In this document: positions 6,803 to 15,341 of the stretch, piece after piece
Layout of the letters: each line of letters starts with the position of its first letter
Position numbering within the stretch: position 1 is the first letter of the stretch
Assembly: GCF_001543105.1 (NCBI RefSeq)
Contig: NZ_CP014159.1
Coordinates: 1,240,001 to 1,304,000 of the forward strand
DNA: 64,000 bases
From: Aerococcus christensenii
GTDB taxonomy: Bacteria > Bacillota > Bacilli > Lactobacillales > Aerococcaceae
Direction of reading: 5' to 3'
The notes under the pieces: model-generated
The model's database searches: none
What the model was told of the DNA's origin: nothing
The model's input: the letters and a program-made list of their open reading frames with translations, nothing else
Position numbers and translations under genes: made by a program

Positions 6803-9193
6803 TTGCAGTCTAAAATTTATCAAAGCTTAGCATTTGACAAGATCAGAGGGGCCTTAGCGGGACATACTCTAACTATTGCAGGAAAGGGGCTAGCCCTTCA
6901 AGTAGAACCAATGAAATCCAGAGAAGCAATTGAGGATACCTTGTGTCAAGTGGATGAAGTGAAAGCCTTGTATGAGTTGGCTTTAGCCTTGCCCTTGGTG
7001 GGATTAGAAGACTTAAGTGCAGCTTTGAAGCGCTTGGCCATTGATGGGGTCCTTAGTGGCAAGGAACTGGCAGGAATTGGGCAAGTTCTTTCGATGGTCT
7101 CTCAATTGAGCCAATTCTTTGATAAGTTAGAAAGTCAAGAAGTAAGGGTTCCACATTTGAGAGAGATAGTGGATCAATTGTCTAGCCTTCCTCAGTTAAA
7201 TAAACGGTTAAGAGAAGCTATTGCACCAGATGGTTCTGTCTATGATGAAGCCAGCCGTGAATTAGCTCACATTCGGCATGCCATTAAGCGCGAGGAAGCC
7301 CATATTCGTATTTCTCTCGACCAGATTATGAAGTCGAAGAAGCAAGATTACTTGAGTGATCACTTAATTACGATCCGGAATGACCGTTATGTTTTGCCAG
7401 TGAAACAGGAATATCGACGGGCTTTTGGAGGGGTGGTCCACGACCAATCTGCCAGTGGACAGACCGTGTATATTGAACCTCAATCGGTTATGGAAGCAAA
7501 TAATAAGGTGCAATCGCTTAAAACAGAAGAAAAAGTAGAAATCGAACGGATTTTGGCGGAACTTTCTGCGGCCTTAGCGCCCCATTGTGTAGAGATTCAG
7601 AGCAATTATCGCTTGATTGGACAGTTGGATTTTATTCAGGCCAAGTGGCGTCTGGCCCAAGCGATGAAGGCTCATCGTCCGCAGCTAGCAGAGCATAATG
7701 GTGAGGTGGCTTTGGTGGATGCCGTCCATCCTTTTCTCGATGTCAGAACGGCTGTAGCGAATACGATCCGTTGGGAAGCGCCTTATCGGATGTTAATTAT
7801 TACAGGGCCGAATACAGGGGGGAAGACGATTACCCTAAAGACGACCGGCCTCTTGCAGTTAATGGGACAAGCAGGGCTGTATATTACCGCTTCAGAAGAA
7901 AGTCGCTTGGGAATCTTTGATGAGATCTATGCAGATATTGGAGATGAGCAATCCATTGAAGCAAATTTGTCGACTTTTTCCGGACACATGATGAATATGA
8001 TTCATATCTTGGAAGAAGTGGATGATCGAAGTTTGGTCTTAATGGATGAGTTGGGATCTGGAACAGATCCTAAGGAGGGTGCAGCTTTAGCAATGGCGAT
8101 TTTGAATCGGCTCGACCTTCTTCACTGTACGGTACTCGCAACGACCCACTATCCTGAGTTAAAAGCTTATGCCTTCAATCATCCCCATGCCATGAATGCG
8201 AGTGTCGCTTTCGATGAAGAAAAATTGCAACCTACTTATCGTTTATTGATTGGTCAACCTGGTCGAAGTAATGCTTTAGATATTTCTGAACGTTTAGGAC
8301 TTGCTAAGGGGATTGTTGAAGAAGCTCGAACTTATGCCGGAGAAGAGAATCAATCTCTGAACGAAATGCTGGATGCTCTGAATAAAGAACGCCAGAGTTA
8401 CGAAAACAAACAAGAGCACCTCAGTGACCAGGTGAAGGAAACAGAAGACTTGTTGCGTGATGTCAAAAAAGTCTATCATTCCTTACAAAGTCAAAAGGAA
8501 AATTATCTCCACCAAGCTCAAAAAGAGGCCCAGGCTTTCCTTGAAGAAACCCAAGAAAAAGCGGATAAGTTATTAGCTGAAATTCGTCAATGGAAGAAAG
8601 AAGGAAGGGCTTCTCAGTTGAAAGAGCACCAGTTGATTGACCAAAAGAAGGCCATTCAAGACCTGACACCTGAACAAGAACAACTCCAGCATAATAAAGT
8701 CTTAAATCGGGCCAAACGTCAAAAGAAAGCTAAGGAAGAATGGCAAGTGGGAGACCAAGTCAAAGTCTTCCCCTATGGTCAGATCGGAACCTTAGTTGAA
8801 AAGCGGGAAGATCATACCTGGGTGGTCCAAATGGGAATGTTGAAGATGGCGCTCCCTGAACAGGACTTAGAACGTCTCAAGCCTGCCAAAGTCGCCAACC
8901 AGAAGAAATCAGCGACCACCCTTAAAGCCCCAAGAGCCAAACGTGTAAAATCTACTCTCGATCTCAGAGGTATGCGGTATGAAGAAGCCTTAAGAGCTTT
9001 GGATAGCTACATTGACCAAGCCCTTCTTGCTAACTTGCCGCAAGTGACGATTATTCACGGCTTTGGGACGGGTGTGATCCGAGAAGCAGTTCAAAAGTAT
9101 CTCCAGCAAAATCCTCGGGTTCTCTCTTTCTCTTATGCACCACATAATTTGGGAGGACAAGGAGCAACGATTGCCAAATTTACAGAAGAATAA
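6803..9193 (+). CDS. mutS2: MutS2 ATPase/endonuclease (ribosome and recombination quality control)
   Basis: A 796-residue MutS2. The core and lever region comes first, then the MutS ATPase with Walker A GPNTGGKT near residue 335 and Walker B LVLMDELGSGTDP near 412. A coiled coil and KOW-like segment follow, ending in a C-terminal Smr nuclease domain (LDLRGMRYEEA and IIHGFGTG, about 719-796). It lacks the mismatch-recognition domain of MutS. Family members suppress recombination and, in Bacillus, act on collided ribosomes. The start is TTG at 6803, placed 5 bases after GAGGAGGG; no ATG is better spaced. The polX gene that sits between cvpA and mutS2 in Bacillus is absent. Confidence 0.95.
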   Translation: MQSKIYQSLAFDKIRGALAGHTLTIAGKGLALQVEPMKSREAIEDTLCQVDEVKALYELALALPLVGLEDLSAALKRLAIDGVLSGKELAGIGQVLSMVSQLSQFFDKLESQEVRVPHLREIVDQLSSLPQLNKRLREAIAPDGSVYDEASRELAHIRHAIKREEAHIRISLDQIMKSKKQDYLSDHLITIRNDRYVLPVKQEYRRAFGGVVHDQSASGQTVYIEPQSVMEANNKVQSLKTEEKVEIERILAELSAALAPHCVEIQSNYRLIGQLDFIQAKWRLAQAMKAHRPQLAEHNGEVALVDAVHPFLDVRTAVANTIRWEAPYRMLIITGPNTGGKTITLKTTGLLQLMGQAGLYITASEESRLGIFDEIYADIGDEQSIEANLSTFSGHMMNMIHILEEVDDRSLVLMDELGSGTDPKEGAALAMAILNRLDLLHCTVLATTHYPELKAYAFNHPHAMNASVAFDEEKLQPTYRLLIGQPGRSNALDISERLGLAKGIVEEARTYAGEENQSLNEMLDALNKERQSYENKQEHLSDQVKETEDLLRDVKKVYHSLQSQKENYLHQAQKEAQAFLEETQEKADKLLAEIRQWKKEGRASQLKEHQLIDQKKAIQDLTPEQEQLQHNKVLNRAKRQKKAKEEWQVGDQVKVFPYGQIGTLVEKREDHTWVVQMGMLKMALPEQDLERLKPAKVANQKKSATTLKAPRAKRVKSTLDLRGMRYEEALRALDSYIDQALLANLPQVTIIHGFGTGVIREAVQKYLQQNPRVLSFSYAPHNLGGQGATIAKFTEE

Positions 9194-9216
9194 AAGGAGT
9201 CGTGTGAGCAAAAAGA

Positions 9217-9245
9217 TTCGTCTTGGGAAAGTCACATGTTATAAT
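9217..9245 (+). promoter_or_regulatory. Promoter of trxA
   Basis: Consensus TATAAT at 9240-9245 preceded by TG at -14/-15 (extended -10), with a weak -35 (TTCGTC) 17 bases upstream. It is 34 bases before the chosen trxA start. Confidence 0.65.
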
Positions 9246-9279
9246 AAAAAAGCAAATTAGAAAACGGGAGGAATTTGTA

Positions 9280-9597
9280 ATGTTACAAGGTGTTAACGAT
9301 CAAAATTTTAACGAAGAAACCAAAGAAGGTGTCGTTTTAGTCGACTTTTGGGCAACTTGGTGTGGTCCTTGTCGGATGCAGTCCCCTATTGTTGATGAAT
9401 TAGATGACGTGATGGGGGATGAAGTGACTTTCTGTAAGATGGATGTGGATGAGAACCCTGAAACGGCACGGGCCTTTGGCGTAATGTCTATTCCTACTTT
9501 AGTGATCAAAAAAGACGGCGAAGAAGTTGAACGGTTGGTAGGTTATACGCAAAAAGAAAAACTTCAATCGATTTTGGAGAAACACTTAGACAAATAA
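9280..9597 (+). CDS. trxA: Thioredoxin
   Basis: A 105-residue thioredoxin with the redox motif WATWCGPCR (Cys28 and Cys31), the cis-proline segment SIPTLVI and FCKMDVDENP. It reduces protein disulfides in the cytosol, taking electrons from thioredoxin reductase. The start is the ATG at 9280 behind GGGAGGAA; an upstream in-frame ATG at 9223 would add 19 residues but has no ribosome binding site and overlaps the promoter. It is transcribed alone, between its own promoter and a strong terminator. Confidence 0.95.
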   Translation: MLQGVNDQNFNEETKEGVVLVDFWATWCGPCRMQSPIVDELDDVMGDEVTFCKMDVDENPETARAFGVMSIPTLVIKKDGEEVERLVGYTQKEKLQSILEKHLDK

Positions 9598-9607
9598 AAG
9601 CAGATTA

Positions 9608-9638
9608 AAAAGCATTCTCACAAGAAGAATGCTTTTTT
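9608..9638 (+). terminator. Intrinsic terminator of trxA
   Basis: Stem AGCATTCT / AGAATGCT flanked by A and T runs (six T), directly after the trxA stop. Confidence 0.9.
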
Positions 9639-9645
9639 GCTAGCT

Positions 9646-9660
9646 GAAATCTGGTATAAT
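9646..9660 (+). promoter_or_regulatory. Promoter of murI-rdgB-phosphodiesterase operon
   Basis: Perfect TATAAT at 9655-9660 with an upstream TG (TGGTATAAT, extended -10). There is no good -35 because the trxA terminator lies there. It is 36 bases before the murI ATG. Confidence 0.65.
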
Positions 9661-9696
9661 AAGGCGTGTAGATTTTTTAGGAAAGCAGGAAAAAGT

Positions 9697-10518
9697 ATGA
9701 ACCGTCCAATTGGTTTCCTTGATTCAGGGGTTGGAGGACTAACCGTCGTGAAGGAAGCAATGCGACAATTGCCGAATGAATCCATTATTTATATAGGAGA
9801 TAATGCGCGATGTCCTTATGGTCCTAGACCGGTTGAAGAGATTAACGCTTTTACCCAACAACTCGTTGATTTTTTGGTGGCTAAGCAGGTGAAGCTTTTG
9901 GTCGTGGCTTGTAACACGGCAACCGCTGTTAGTCTAGAGAAGATTCGAGAACGACTAAGTATCCCAGTAGTGGGAGTGATTCATCCTGGCGCCCGTGCGG
10001 CCAATCGTTATACCCGAAAGGGGAAAATTGGAATTTTGGCTACCTCAGCTACTATCCAGAGTGCTCTCTACCAAAACATTCTTCTTGATCGCAACCCAGA
10101 CCTTCAAGTTTTTCCTTTGGTGTGTTCAAAATTTGTACCTCTCGTGGAAAGTAAGGAATATTCCAGTCCTTTAGCGAAGAAGATTGTCAAAGAGTCCCTT
10201 CTCCCCTTAAAAGATAAGGGATTAGATACGGTGATTTTAGGCTGTACACACTATCCTTTATTAAGGCCCTTAATTCAACATGCGGTTGGAGATGAGGTGA
10301 CCTTGGTGAATTCTGGGGCAGAGACGATCACTGATGTGGCCTCGTTAATGGATTTTTACGGTTTATCCGCTCATGCTAAAGACCGCATCAACAAAAGTTA
10401 TGAATTTTATACGACAGGAGGCGTCCAACTTTTCCAAGAGATTTTGGAAGATTGGATTGGACCGGTGAGTCAGGTGCAACGCGTCTCTTTAGATCAGTTG
10501 CAGAAAGGAGAGTATTAG
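9697..10518 (+). CDS. murI: Glutamate racemase
   Basis: Makes D-glutamate for peptidoglycan by interconverting L- and D-glutamate in the cytosol. It shows FLDSGVGGLTV, YIGDNARCPYG, the first catalytic cysteine Cys72 in VVACNTATA and the second, Cys183, in LGCTHYPLL. At 273 residues it has the normal family length. The ATG at 9697 follows AGGAAA; an upstream in-frame ATG (9637) lies before the promoter's -10 and cannot be the start. The next gene begins immediately after its stop codon. Confidence 0.96.
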   Translation: MNRPIGFLDSGVGGLTVVKEAMRQLPNESIIYIGDNARCPYGPRPVEEINAFTQQLVDFLVAKQVKLLVVACNTATAVSLEKIRERLSIPVVGVIHPGARAANRYTRKGKIGILATSATIQSALYQNILLDRNPDLQVFPLVCSKFVPLVESKEYSSPLAKKIVKESLLPLKDKGLDTVILGCTHYPLLRPLIQHAVGDEVTLVNSGAETITDVASLMDFYGLSAHAKDRINKSYEFYTTGGVQLFQEILEDWIGPVSQVQRVSLDQLQKGEY

Positions 10519-11130
10519 GTGATGAGAACAGTTCTTATTGCTACACAAAACGCAGGAAAAGTCAGAGAATTTGAGCATCTTTTTGCGCCGCTAGGCTATC
10601 AGGTGAAGAGTTTATTAGATTATCCTGATTTGCCAGATATTCCAGAAACAGGGGATAGCTTTTTGGAGAACGCTACACAAAAAGCAACTACCGCTGCCAA
10701 ATGGTTGCACTTGCCCGTTATTGCGGATGATTCTGGCCTTTGTGTGCAAGCCCTAGGGGGAAGGCCTGGTATCTATTCAGCGAGGTATGCTGGCCTCGAC
10801 AAAAATAATCAAGCCAACCGTCAAAAGCTCTTAAAAGAATTAGAAAATGTTCCAGAGGGAGAGCGTCAAGCCTACTTCGTTTGCACTTTAGCTATTTCTG
10901 ATGCAGAAGGGCAGCTTATTCATCACTTTGAAGGACGGCTAGAAGGCGAAATATTAAGAGAAGAACGTGGGGAAAATGGGTTCGGATACGATCCGATTTT
11001 CTATGTCGCAAGTAAGGGACTAACCACTGCTGAAATGCCCGAAGAAGAGAAGAATGCGATCTCACATAGAGGAAATGCGATGCGGGCCTTAGCTCAAGCC
11101 CTTGAGGCAGGAGAGGTGACCCTCTCATGA
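10519..11130 (+). CDS. rdgB: Non-canonical purine NTP pyrophosphatase (RdgB/HAM1 family)
   Basis: A 203-residue Ham1-type pyrophosphatase that removes ITP, dITP and XTP from the nucleotide pool. Motifs: IATQNAGKVREF at the N-terminus, ADDSGLCVQALGGRPGIYSARYAG (catalytic Asp), ENGFGYDPIF and ISHRGNAMRAL. The start is GTG (10519) or the ATG three bases later; AAGGAG at 10504-10509 fits the GTG slightly better. Its stop overlaps the start of the next gene (ATGA), so the two are translationally coupled. murI-rdgB-yfcE linkage is common in Firmicutes. Confidence 0.93.
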   Translation: MMRTVLIATQNAGKVREFEHLFAPLGYQVKSLLDYPDLPDIPETGDSFLENATQKATTAAKWLHLPVIADDSGLCVQALGGRPGIYSARYAGLDKNNQANRQKLLKELENVPEGERQAYFVCTLAISDAEGQLIHHFEGRLEGEILREERGENGFGYDPIFYVASKGLTTAEMPEEEKNAISHRGNAMRALAQALEAGEVTLS

Positions 11131-11633
11131 AATTTTTATTAGTTTCGGATAGTCATGGAGATTGTAAGATTCTCTCAGATCTTGTAGTGAGATATGGCGA
11201 TCAAGTAGATGAGATTCTTCACTGTGGGGATTCTGAATTAGATCCAAAAGATACGATATGGTCGCTTATCCATCCTGTTAAGGGCAACTGTGATTATGGC
11301 AATTATCGCTTGGAGCGAGTAGTAAATACTGAAAATGGTAAGCTCTTTTATTGCCATGGACACGTGTATGGGGTGAAGTTAGGACTTCATCAATTAGTGG
11401 AACGAGCTAAGGAATTAGGCGTTGTGGTAGTTGTTTATGGACATACTCATGTGATGGACCATCAAGTGATCGATGGCATTCATGTGATTAATCCTGGAAG
11501 CATTCGTTTTCCACGCGGGCACTATCTTACCCCTACTTATGCTTTGCTGGATTGGACCTCAGACCATATAGAGGTTACTTTCTACCAACGTAATGGAGAA
11601 AAAGTCCCTCAGGAGTATCTGCCTGAAGGATAA
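11127..11633 (+). CDS. YfcE/MJ0936-family metallophosphoesterase
   Basis: A 168-residue calcineurin-like phosphoesterase of the small YfcE/YsnB type. The metal ligands are in SDSHGD (N-terminus), HCGDSE, KGNCD, CHGH and YGHTH, followed by INPGSIRFPR. The family hydrolyses phosphodiesters in vitro with Mn; the physiological substrate is not known. It overlaps rdgB by 4 bases and closes the operon. Confidence 0.9.
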   Translation: MKFLLVSDSHGDCKILSDLVVRYGDQVDEILHCGDSELDPKDTIWSLIHPVKGNCDYGNYRLERVVNTENGKLFYCHGHVYGVKLGLHQLVERAKELGVVVVVYGHTHVMDHQVIDGIHVINPGSIRFPRGHYLTPTYALLDWTSDHIEVTFYQRNGEKVPQEYLPEG

Positions 11634-11652
11634 AATAAAAGGATGAGTGAAC

Positions 11653-11700
11653 CTTTCACTTGTGTTTGTTCAAGAACAAGCCGGGTGGAAGTTTTTTTTT
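11653..11700 (+). terminator. Intrinsic terminator of the murI operon
   Basis: Outer stem CTTTCAC / GTGGAAG followed by nine T, enclosing a second small hairpin TTGTTC-AA-GAACAA. It ends the murI-rdgB-phosphodiesterase transcript. Confidence 0.85.
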
Positions 11701-11711
11701 GTAGATTTTTC

Positions 11712-11740
11712 TTTACAAATTTTCAAAAATAAGGTATTCT
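11712..11740 (+). promoter_or_regulatory. Promoter of the gntR-ABC operon
   Basis: TTTACA (11712-11717), a 17-base spacer and TATTCT (11735-11740): a good SigA-type promoter. Confidence 0.8.
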
Positions 11741-11754
11741 ACTTATAGAGTTAG

Positions 11755-11766
11755 TTAGTTGACTAA
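11755..11766 (+). promoter_or_regulatory. Probable operator of the GntR regulator
   Basis: Perfect inverted repeat TTAGT-TG-ACTAA, 14 bases after the -10 and just past the expected transcription start. GntR/YtrA-type repressors usually bind such dyads in their own promoter; that this protein binds here is inference. Confidence 0.5.
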
Positions 11767-11798
11767 TGAACTTGTCAAGTAGAGAGGAGAGAAAACAA

Positions 11799-12155
11799 TT
11801 GAAAATAGAAATGCCCATCTATCAACAAATTGCGCGATGGGTGGAAGAAGAAATTATTTCGGATCGGTTACAGGCTAATGATCAGGTCCCTTCAACCAAT
11901 GAATTTTCGAAAATTATGCAGGTAAATCCAGCGACAGCAGGCAAGGGGTTGAAGCTTTTGGTTGATCAGGGACTTCTCTATAAAAAAAGAGGATTGGGAA
12001 TGTTTGTGTGTGAAGGGGCTAAAGAACAGTTAGTGGCTCGGGGACAAAGGGAATTCTTCGAGAAGAAATTGCCAGCTTGTTTAAAAGAAGCGGAGCAGTT
12101 AGGAATTGGTAAAGAAACGATTATTCAATTTATTAAGGAGGAATCGTCGTGTTAG
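11799..12155 (+). CDS. GntR-family (YtrA subfamily) transcriptional regulator
   Basis: About 118 residues: an N-terminal GntR winged helix (PIYQQIARWVEEEIIS, then DQVPSTNEFSKIMQVNPATAGKGLKLLVDQGLLYKKRGLGMFV) and a short helical tail, the layout of the YtrA subfamily, which lacks a ligand-binding domain. The start is TTG at 11799, 10 bases after GAGGAG; the in-frame ATG at 11766 has no ribosome binding site and lies in the operator. Members repress ABC transporters encoded beside them and usually respond to cell-wall stress or antibiotics. Here it overlaps the ATPase gene. Confidence 0.88.
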   Translation: MKIEMPIYQQIARWVEEEIISDRLQANDQVPSTNEFSKIMQVNPATAGKGLKLLVDQGLLYKKRGLGMFVCEGAKEQLVARGQREFFEKKLPACLKEAEQLGIGKETIIQFIKEESSC

Positions 12156-13006
12156 CAGTTGAACAATTAACAAAGAAATACAGATCAAAGGTTGTATTAG
12201 AGGACATTGATTTGCAATTTTCTAACGAAACAGGGATTTATGGGTTACTTGGACGCAATGGGGTAGGGAAGACTACCTTACTTAAAATGATCAGTAATCA
12301 ATCCGTTCACTATCAAGGGCGTATTACTTATGATGGCCAGTCTGTCCATGAAAATCCTGCTTTAGAAGGTAAGATTTTTTGTGCCATGAATTTTGGCTTT
12401 AAAGATGATTTTTTCCTTCAAAATAAGTTAAAGACTATCCTTCAAGTGATGCCGATTGCCTATCCAACTTTTGATGTGGACTATGCCAAGCGTTTATTAG
12501 AGGATTTTGGCTTGCGACTCAAAGATAAGTATAGAAAGTTATCCAGTGGGAATAAAACTTTAGTTCTTAATATTCTTGCTTTAGCGAGTGGATGTCCGGT
12601 GACTCTTTTCGATGAACCAACGAATGGATTAGATTCTGTCAATCGAGAGAAATTCTTTAAGGAATTGATGGCGAACTATGCGAAAAAGCCTCGTTTATTC
12701 ATTTTGTCGACGCATTTAATTCAAGAAGTGCAAAATTATTTAACAGATGTGGTAATCTTAAAGGATAAACAAGTATTGCTCAATGAGCCTTTAGAGGACA
12801 TTCAAGAGAAAAGTTATCAGATTATAGGCGGAGAGACTTTAAGTGATAAAAACGTGCTTTCTACTGAACAATTAGGTAATCAAAGCATTCAATATGTGTT
12901 TGATCGCTTGAGTGAAGAAGATTTTGAGGAGATTCAACAAGCAGGCGGCAGTGTTTCTATGATGGACCTGCAGACTTTATTTAATCGATTAATGGAGGGA
13001 GAATAA
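12149..13006 (+). CDS. ABC transporter ATP-binding protein
   Basis: A 285-residue ABC ATPase: Walker A GRNGVGKTT near residue 36, signature region LSSGNKTLV (a diverged LSGGQ), Walker B VTLFDEPTNGLD and H-loop LSTHLI. The ~80-residue C-terminal extension is common in CcmA/YtrB-type drug and peptide exporters. GTG start at 12149, 7 bases after AAGGAGG and overlapping the end of gntR by 7 bases. It works with the permease encoded next. The substrate is unknown; an exported peptide or drug is the usual case for gntR(ytrA)-ABC pairs. Confidence 0.9.
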   Translation: MLAVEQLTKKYRSKVVLEDIDLQFSNETGIYGLLGRNGVGKTTLLKMISNQSVHYQGRITYDGQSVHENPALEGKIFCAMNFGFKDDFFLQNKLKTILQVMPIAYPTFDVDYAKRLLEDFGLRLKDKYRKLSSGNKTLVLNILALASGCPVTLFDEPTNGLDSVNREKFFKELMANYAKKPRLFILSTHLIQEVQNYLTDVVILKDKQVLLNEPLEDIQEKSYQIIGGETLSDKNVLSTEQLGNQSIQYVFDRLSEEDFEEIQQAGGSVSMMDLQTLFNRLMEGE

Positions 13007-13683
13007 TGAAGAAAGTTTTTCAATTACAGTTCTTAGGCTACAAAAGGGCTGTGCCTTGGATGATTCTTTTTGCTGTACTTATTTGGGCGATTTTCCTGGG
13101 GGGATATTATTTCTTGAGTATTGATCCGATTGCTCATCCTTGGAATTTTTGGGGTAAAGTCTTTATAGGATTATTATTAATGAGTATTTTATATACCAAC
13201 TTTTTATTTCCATTCTATGATATCAGTACTTTTGATGTCGCTTTAAGAAGTGGAATTACGCGAAAATCTTATCTCAAGGCAAGTTTGGTGACCTTCCTCT
13301 TTTTAGCTGGAGTGAGTTTAATAGTGAATCCTAAGAATTTTTTAACGGTGGATTTAGAGTTTGTTAATCTCTTAGAAAATGCTTTGGAAAGCGGAGGAGT
13401 GTCACTCTTAGAAACTTTTGGGGCTTTATTGATGCAGATCTTAGGAACCGCAATTGCAGCCAATGTGTATTATCGGTTTGGATGGAAAGTCATGTTAGTT
13501 TTTGGGTTGGTGTATGGTAGCCATTTACTTCCAACGCTCTCTCATTTGATTTTATCTTTAGAGCCTTTGCATCCTCTTCAAGTCATGATTCAAGATCATC
13601 CTTCTTTGGTTAAATTAATGATATGTGTGGCCTTGGCAGGAATTTATAGTCTCCTCGTCATGAAGTCTGATCAAAAATATTAA
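13006..13683 (+). CDS. ABC transporter permease (small ABC-2-like)
   Basis: A 225-residue integral membrane protein with about six hydrophobic segments, starting inside the stop codon of the ATPase gene (TAATG). It has no recognisable sequence motif beyond this topology. Its role as permease is inferred from topology and from tight coupling with the ATPase. Confidence 0.75.
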   Translation: MKKVFQLQFLGYKRAVPWMILFAVLIWAIFLGGYYFLSIDPIAHPWNFWGKVFIGLLLMSILYTNFLFPFYDISTFDVALRSGITRKSYLKASLVTFLFLAGVSLIVNPKNFLTVDLEFVNLLENALESGGVSLLETFGALLMQILGTAIAANVYYRFGWKVMLVFGLVYGSHLLPTLSHLILSLEPLHPLQVMIQDHPSLVKLMICVALAGIYSLLVMKSDQKY

Positions 13684-13707
13684 AAAAGATAGACTTGTAC
13701 CAAACAA

Positions 13708-13748
13708 AAAATCGACGAACTGAGAGGAAGACTTAGTTCGTCGATTTT
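13708..13748. terminator. Bidirectional terminator between convergent genes
   Basis: Perfect 14-bp stem AAAATCGACGAACT / AGTTCGTCGATTTT with A and T flanks. It can stop both the ABC operon (plus) and the SnoaL-like gene (minus). Confidence 0.9.
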
Positions 13749-13757
13749 GTTTTCAAT

Positions 13758-14231
13758 TTATAGATTGATGTCATCAAAAATTACGCGGTAGCGATAGACT
13801 TTGCTGGCTTTGACTTTCCAGTGGCCATCGATCTTTTCGAAGGTATCGTCGTAATAACCATATCCATCGAAAGCTGCTTTCCCGTGAGTAAGGACACGAT
13901 CTTCAAAGGGAAAGTAAGCCTTAGCCGTGGTGTCAGAAGTGAGGGTGATTTCTGGGATATGTCCCATATGGGCGCTTTGGACATTGTCGTCCATGAGTTT
14001 GCGAGCATTGGCAATAATTTCTTCACAAGAACGAGAAGGTTCTTGTTTGGAAGGAATAAGGGGGTGCTGGCCTTTGACGGGATCTGTGGCGACAAGGGAA
14101 GTGTCAAAGACCACATCTTCCGCTAAAACTGTACGCAAAAGATCAAAATCCTTGCTGTCTACTGCCCGCCAATATCTAGCTTTGCATTGTTTGATTTCTT
14201 CAATAGCGATAAGTTTTTCTAAAGGGTTCAT
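13758..14231 (-). CDS. SnoaL-like / NTF2-fold protein
   Basis: About 157 residues with the pattern of SnoaL-like polyketide-cyclase-fold proteins: IEEIKQCKARYWRAVDSKDFDLLRTVLAEDVVFD (helix pair and start of the cone), a central VQSAHMGH segment and a C-terminal DTFEKIDGHWKVKASKVYRYR strand. Many family members are isomerases, hydrolases or dehydratases of small molecules; nothing here identifies the substrate. The start at 14231 is chosen because GGAGG lies 6 bases upstream on the minus strand; a longer reading from 14270 lacks a site. Single-gene transcript. Confidence 0.75.
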   Translation of the reverse strand: MNPLEKLIAIEEIKQCKARYWRAVDSKDFDLLRTVLAEDVVFDTSLVATDPVKGQHPLIPSKQEPSRSCEEIIANARKLMDDNVQSAHMGHIPEITLTSDTTAKAYFPFEDRVLTHGKAAFDGYGYYDDTFEKIDGHWKVKASKVYRYRVIFDDINL

Positions 14232-14296
14232 AGTAAGCCTCCGTTTTCTATGGGTATTCAGTGAATCCATTTTACCATTCTATAAGATTAGGAAAA

Positions 14297-15181
14297 TTAC
14301 TTCAAGTCTTTGGGTGAATAAGAAGAAGGCGTGAAATGAATGGTTTTCACAGCACTTTGGGATTCGGGTTGATGGATGCCAGCCTTTTGAAGGGCATTGG
14401 AGAGGGCTTTATAATACTTAGCTTGGATATCATCTTGTCTTCCGCTTTGGCAGTAGAACTTGATTCGATAGACCAGTTGACCAAAAGAATTGCGGACAAT
14501 TCCCATCAAAACTGGTTTTGCCGTGAGCGTTTGATCTGGGGACATGGCATGAAGCTGCGCTTTAATAATTTGCTCGAAGTGGTCAAGGTCAGTATCCGAG
14601 AAGTAAGAAAGATCTACTTGAGTACGAATTGGATGGCGAGAAAGATTGATGACGGTGCCGATATTTCGATTAGGGATGAAGTTCAATGTTCCATCATAGC
14701 CTCTGATGACCGTTGTTTTGATTCCTACTTTTTCGACATAACCTGAAATGTTATTAAGTGTGACATTATCACCAACTTCAATCTGACGTTCCAAGAGAAT
14801 AAACATGCCGTTGACCATGTCTGTGACAAGTCCTTGTGCGCCAATACCGACAGCGATGGAAGCAATTCCTGCCCCAGCTAAAAGCGTAGCTACTGGAACA
14901 CCGAGAATGGCAAGAATAGAATAAATGAGCAAAAAATAATAGATATACTGAATAAGGTTTTTTACTAAAGATTCCAACGTTTCTTGACGACTCCCGTGTG
15001 AGGTGAGACGTTGCGCTTGATGAAAATAGAGTGAGGCTAATCGTGTAATGATCTGTCGAATCAGCCAGAGAAGGATGATGGTAAAGATCACTTGAAAACT
15101 TTTAGAGAGAAAACTAGAGAACAGGGCTTCTAAGTTGAGAGTCCCTAGGTAATTATGAAACCATTGTTTGACTTGTTGCAT
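14297..15181 (-). CDS. MscS-family small-conductance mechanosensitive channel
   Basis: A 294-residue MscS-type channel. Membrane segments lie at about residues 25-45, 78-95 and the pore helix 95-125 (VATLLAGAGIASIAVGIGAQGLVTDMVNGMFILLERQ), followed by the beta domain (VGDNVTLNNISGYVEKVGIKTTVIRGYDGTLNFIPN) and the C-terminal cytoplasmic alpha-beta cage. It releases solutes on hypo-osmotic shock. Start behind AGGAGACAAGAT on the minus strand. Confidence 0.9.
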   Translation of the reverse strand: MQQVKQWFHNYLGTLNLEALFSSFLSKSFQVIFTIILLWLIRQIITRLASLYFHQAQRLTSHGSRQETLESLVKNLIQYIYYFLLIYSILAILGVPVATLLAGAGIASIAVGIGAQGLVTDMVNGMFILLERQIEVGDNVTLNNISGYVEKVGIKTTVIRGYDGTLNFIPNRNIGTVINLSRHPIRTQVDLSYFSDTDLDHFEQIIKAQLHAMSPDQTLTAKPVLMGIVRNSFGQLVYRIKFYCQSGRQDDIQAKYYKALSNALQKAGIHQPESQSAVKTIHFTPSSYSPKDLK

Positions 15182-15341
15182 ATCTTGTCTCCTTTTTTTG
15201 ATAGATCTAGTTTAATTGGAAAAAGAGAGAAGTTAAAGTCTTTTTCCTCATTCTTTAAAAATGTCTTAACTGTGGTAAAATAGACTTAAATAAGGTATAC
15301 TTTAACATAATAATTACTGAAAGGATAGGAGTGAGGAAGTC

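Noticed and set aside
9223-9279. Longer N-terminus for thioredoxin
   Set aside because: The extra 19 residues overlap the promoter, have no ribosome site and are not part of the thioredoxin fold.
13821-14334. Plus-strand frames opposite the SnoaL-like gene and its promoter
   Set aside because: They mirror the minus-strand gene, whose frame has a good ribosome site, family pattern and terminator.
14336-14746. 136-residue plus-strand frame inside the MscS gene
   Set aside because: Antisense to a well-supported MscS channel; no ribosome site.
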